From: Populus alba
Taxonomy: Eukaryota; Streptophyta; Magnoliopsida; Malpighiales; Salicaceae
Length of the DNA: 64,000 nucleotides
Direction: 5' to 3'
NCBI RefSeq assembly: GCF_005239225.2
Contig: NC_133300.1
Span: 20,015,584 to 20,079,583, forward strand
This document shows, piece after piece, positions 62,756 through 64,000 of the stretch; the first letter of the stretch is position 1; the number at the start of each line of letters is the position of its first letter. A model generated the notes under the pieces. That model searched no databases, was not told where the DNA came from, and saw only the letters and a list, made by a program, of their open reading frames with translations. A program made the position numbers and the translations under genes.

Positions 62756-62840
62756 AAGTGTAAAATTTTATGCAATGTAATTTTTTTTTTTACTAAAAAT
62801 TCGGCAGAGTTTCCCTTATAACGGAACATACCAAGTTATC
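62756..62840. repeat. Copy of 44994-45078 at the duplication junction
   Basis: 85 bp matching 44994-45078 in the same orientation with one visible difference (gggaca/ggaaca). It is the reverse-oriented counterpart of the 'gataacttgg' end region that lies about 280 bp further on at 63118. Confidence 0.9.
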
Positions 62841-64000
62841 TTGATGTATTTATAAAAGTTCAGCTTAGCATTTAGTATTTTAGTTATCTTGTAACTAACC
62901 CTTTTGAAATATTTAGAAACACTTATTATGTTGTAAATACTTTCTTTCATGTTAGTATTCCTTTTCTCTTAAATTTTATGATATAATGTTTGGACTATGT
63001 TCATATTGATCTTACTCGTAGGATATATATATATTGTGTGGAATTATAAGGTTTGATATAAGGTTCGGAATTATGGGACCTTGTGATGATGGGTTGATTG
63101 AGTAAATTGATAGTAGTCGATAACTTGGAATGTCCTAAATGCAAAAGAAACTCTGCTGAATTTTTGGGAAAAAAAAAATACACCCTCAAATAAAGAGGAT
63201 ATGTTGTGATCTTTTAACATTGATTGAGTCGTACAGTTGGATTGTTACATAATGTGTTAGGCATAAATAATCATGGTTGATCTTATGAAAACTTGAATAG
63301 AAGTTGATAATAGAAGATGAAACGGTTTTAGTAGTTGAATGAGAAAGAGTTCCAATGGAAACCAAAAGGGATAAATGAATAACGTATAAATACATGTTTG
63401 TCTTTTTTAATTGTTGGATATTTGTGTTGCTATACTTATTGTGATATTCATGTTTTAATAATATGTATTTTATTTCGGGACCATCGCATGCACTACAAGA
63501 GTAGATCCTAGCATATGTTCACTTTTTATAATCTAGTTATAGGGAGTTTATCCTTATATTTTGTAACATTACAACTTTTATAAAACATAATTTGTAAAAT
63601 TGATGTTTAAACTTGAATAGATAATCTTAACTCTGAAATTCATATAAGTATGTTCATGTATGCATGTTTATCTTATTTATTCCTCTAAAAAAATATTTGT
63701 TGTTCAATGTATGTTATAAATATTATGGTTGTGATGACGATGATGTTTGTGAGATTGAGACCCAAGACAATTAAGTAGTGATTGAGTTATGAGATGCAAA
63801 ACATTAGAAGTGTAAACAGATTACATGTCGATGACTTAGGACCTCTCGGTATAGGAGGAGGCACAAAAAAAAAATAGAGAAAAGAAAACAAAGAACAAAG
63901 GGGAAGAACTGACACAGACTAAAGCCCAGAAAGATCAGCCAGCACGTCTTCGCCATCGCCTTCGTCCCTTAGTTTCCGCTTCCAGGTATGATCTTTTCGT
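62841..64000 (+). repeat. 1.16-kb duplicated segment, copy 2, runs off the window
   Basis: Near-identical to 54140-55297, including the leader-exon-like stretch and splice donor (63986/63987). The right border is outside the window. The left border at 62840/62841 is abrupt and joins to an 85-bp piece of opposite element orientation. Confidence 0.95.

Overview
The window is nuclear DNA of a woody eudicot. The best guess is Populus or another Salicaceae member: AT-rich, intron-bearing genes, Athila-type and Ogre-like retrotransposon pieces, and interspersed GTGTTTGG-type and GCCCGCGG-type repeats that I associate with poplar. The species call is inference; the plant call is firm. No RNA gene, CRISPR array or bacterial-type feature was seen.

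Three genes can be modelled exon by exon, all on the minus strand. (1) 12524-18485 is an LRK10L-type (GUB_WAK_bind plus kinase) receptor-like kinase: seven exons, 727 residues, every intron in phase 1, and two consecutive exons that each encode a membrane span. (2) 30965-33675 is ribosomal protein L3: five coding exons, 389 residues, with a leader exon near 34.6 kb and a telo-box promoter. (3) 59000-60643 is an unrecognised 182-residue coiled-coil protein: four exons, with an exact 54-bp internal duplication. Its 3' flank exists a second time 1.8 kb away without the gene.

Layout. 1-3.5 kb: Ogre-like LTR pieces and a tandem duplication. 3.5-11.9 kb: a 5'-truncated Athila-type Ty3 element with four in-frame stops, apparently nested in an Ogre-like LTR whose far end is at 12.4 kb. 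12.5-18.5 kb: the receptor kinase. 18.6-24 kb: T-rich hairpin repeats, duplicated blocks, a CACTA-like end and an LTR piece. 26.7-30.1 kb: three broken gene pieces side by side (UGT74, LETM1 C-terminus, CYP81). 31-34.7 kb: RPL3. 36-37.7 kb: Ty3 and Ty1 remnants end to end. 38.4-43.2 kb: a MITE and degenerate repeats. 43.2-54.2 kb: several diverged LTR-like units in both orientations, each carrying its own minisatellite. 55.7-59 kb: a tandem duplication in which one copy carries a complete hAT-type MITE and the other keeps the empty site. 59-62.4 kb: the coiled-coil gene with a PPR remnant probably in an intron. 62.8-64 kb: a near-identical copy of 54.1-55.3 kb.

The intact genes look independent (surface receptor, ribosome, unknown coiled-coil). 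The rest is mainly layers of transposon insertion and local duplication. The most useful leads are the double membrane-span exons, the coiled-coil gene and its duplicated flank, the gene-fragment cluster, the MITE with its empty site, and the minisatellites placed at corresponding points of related LTR-like units.
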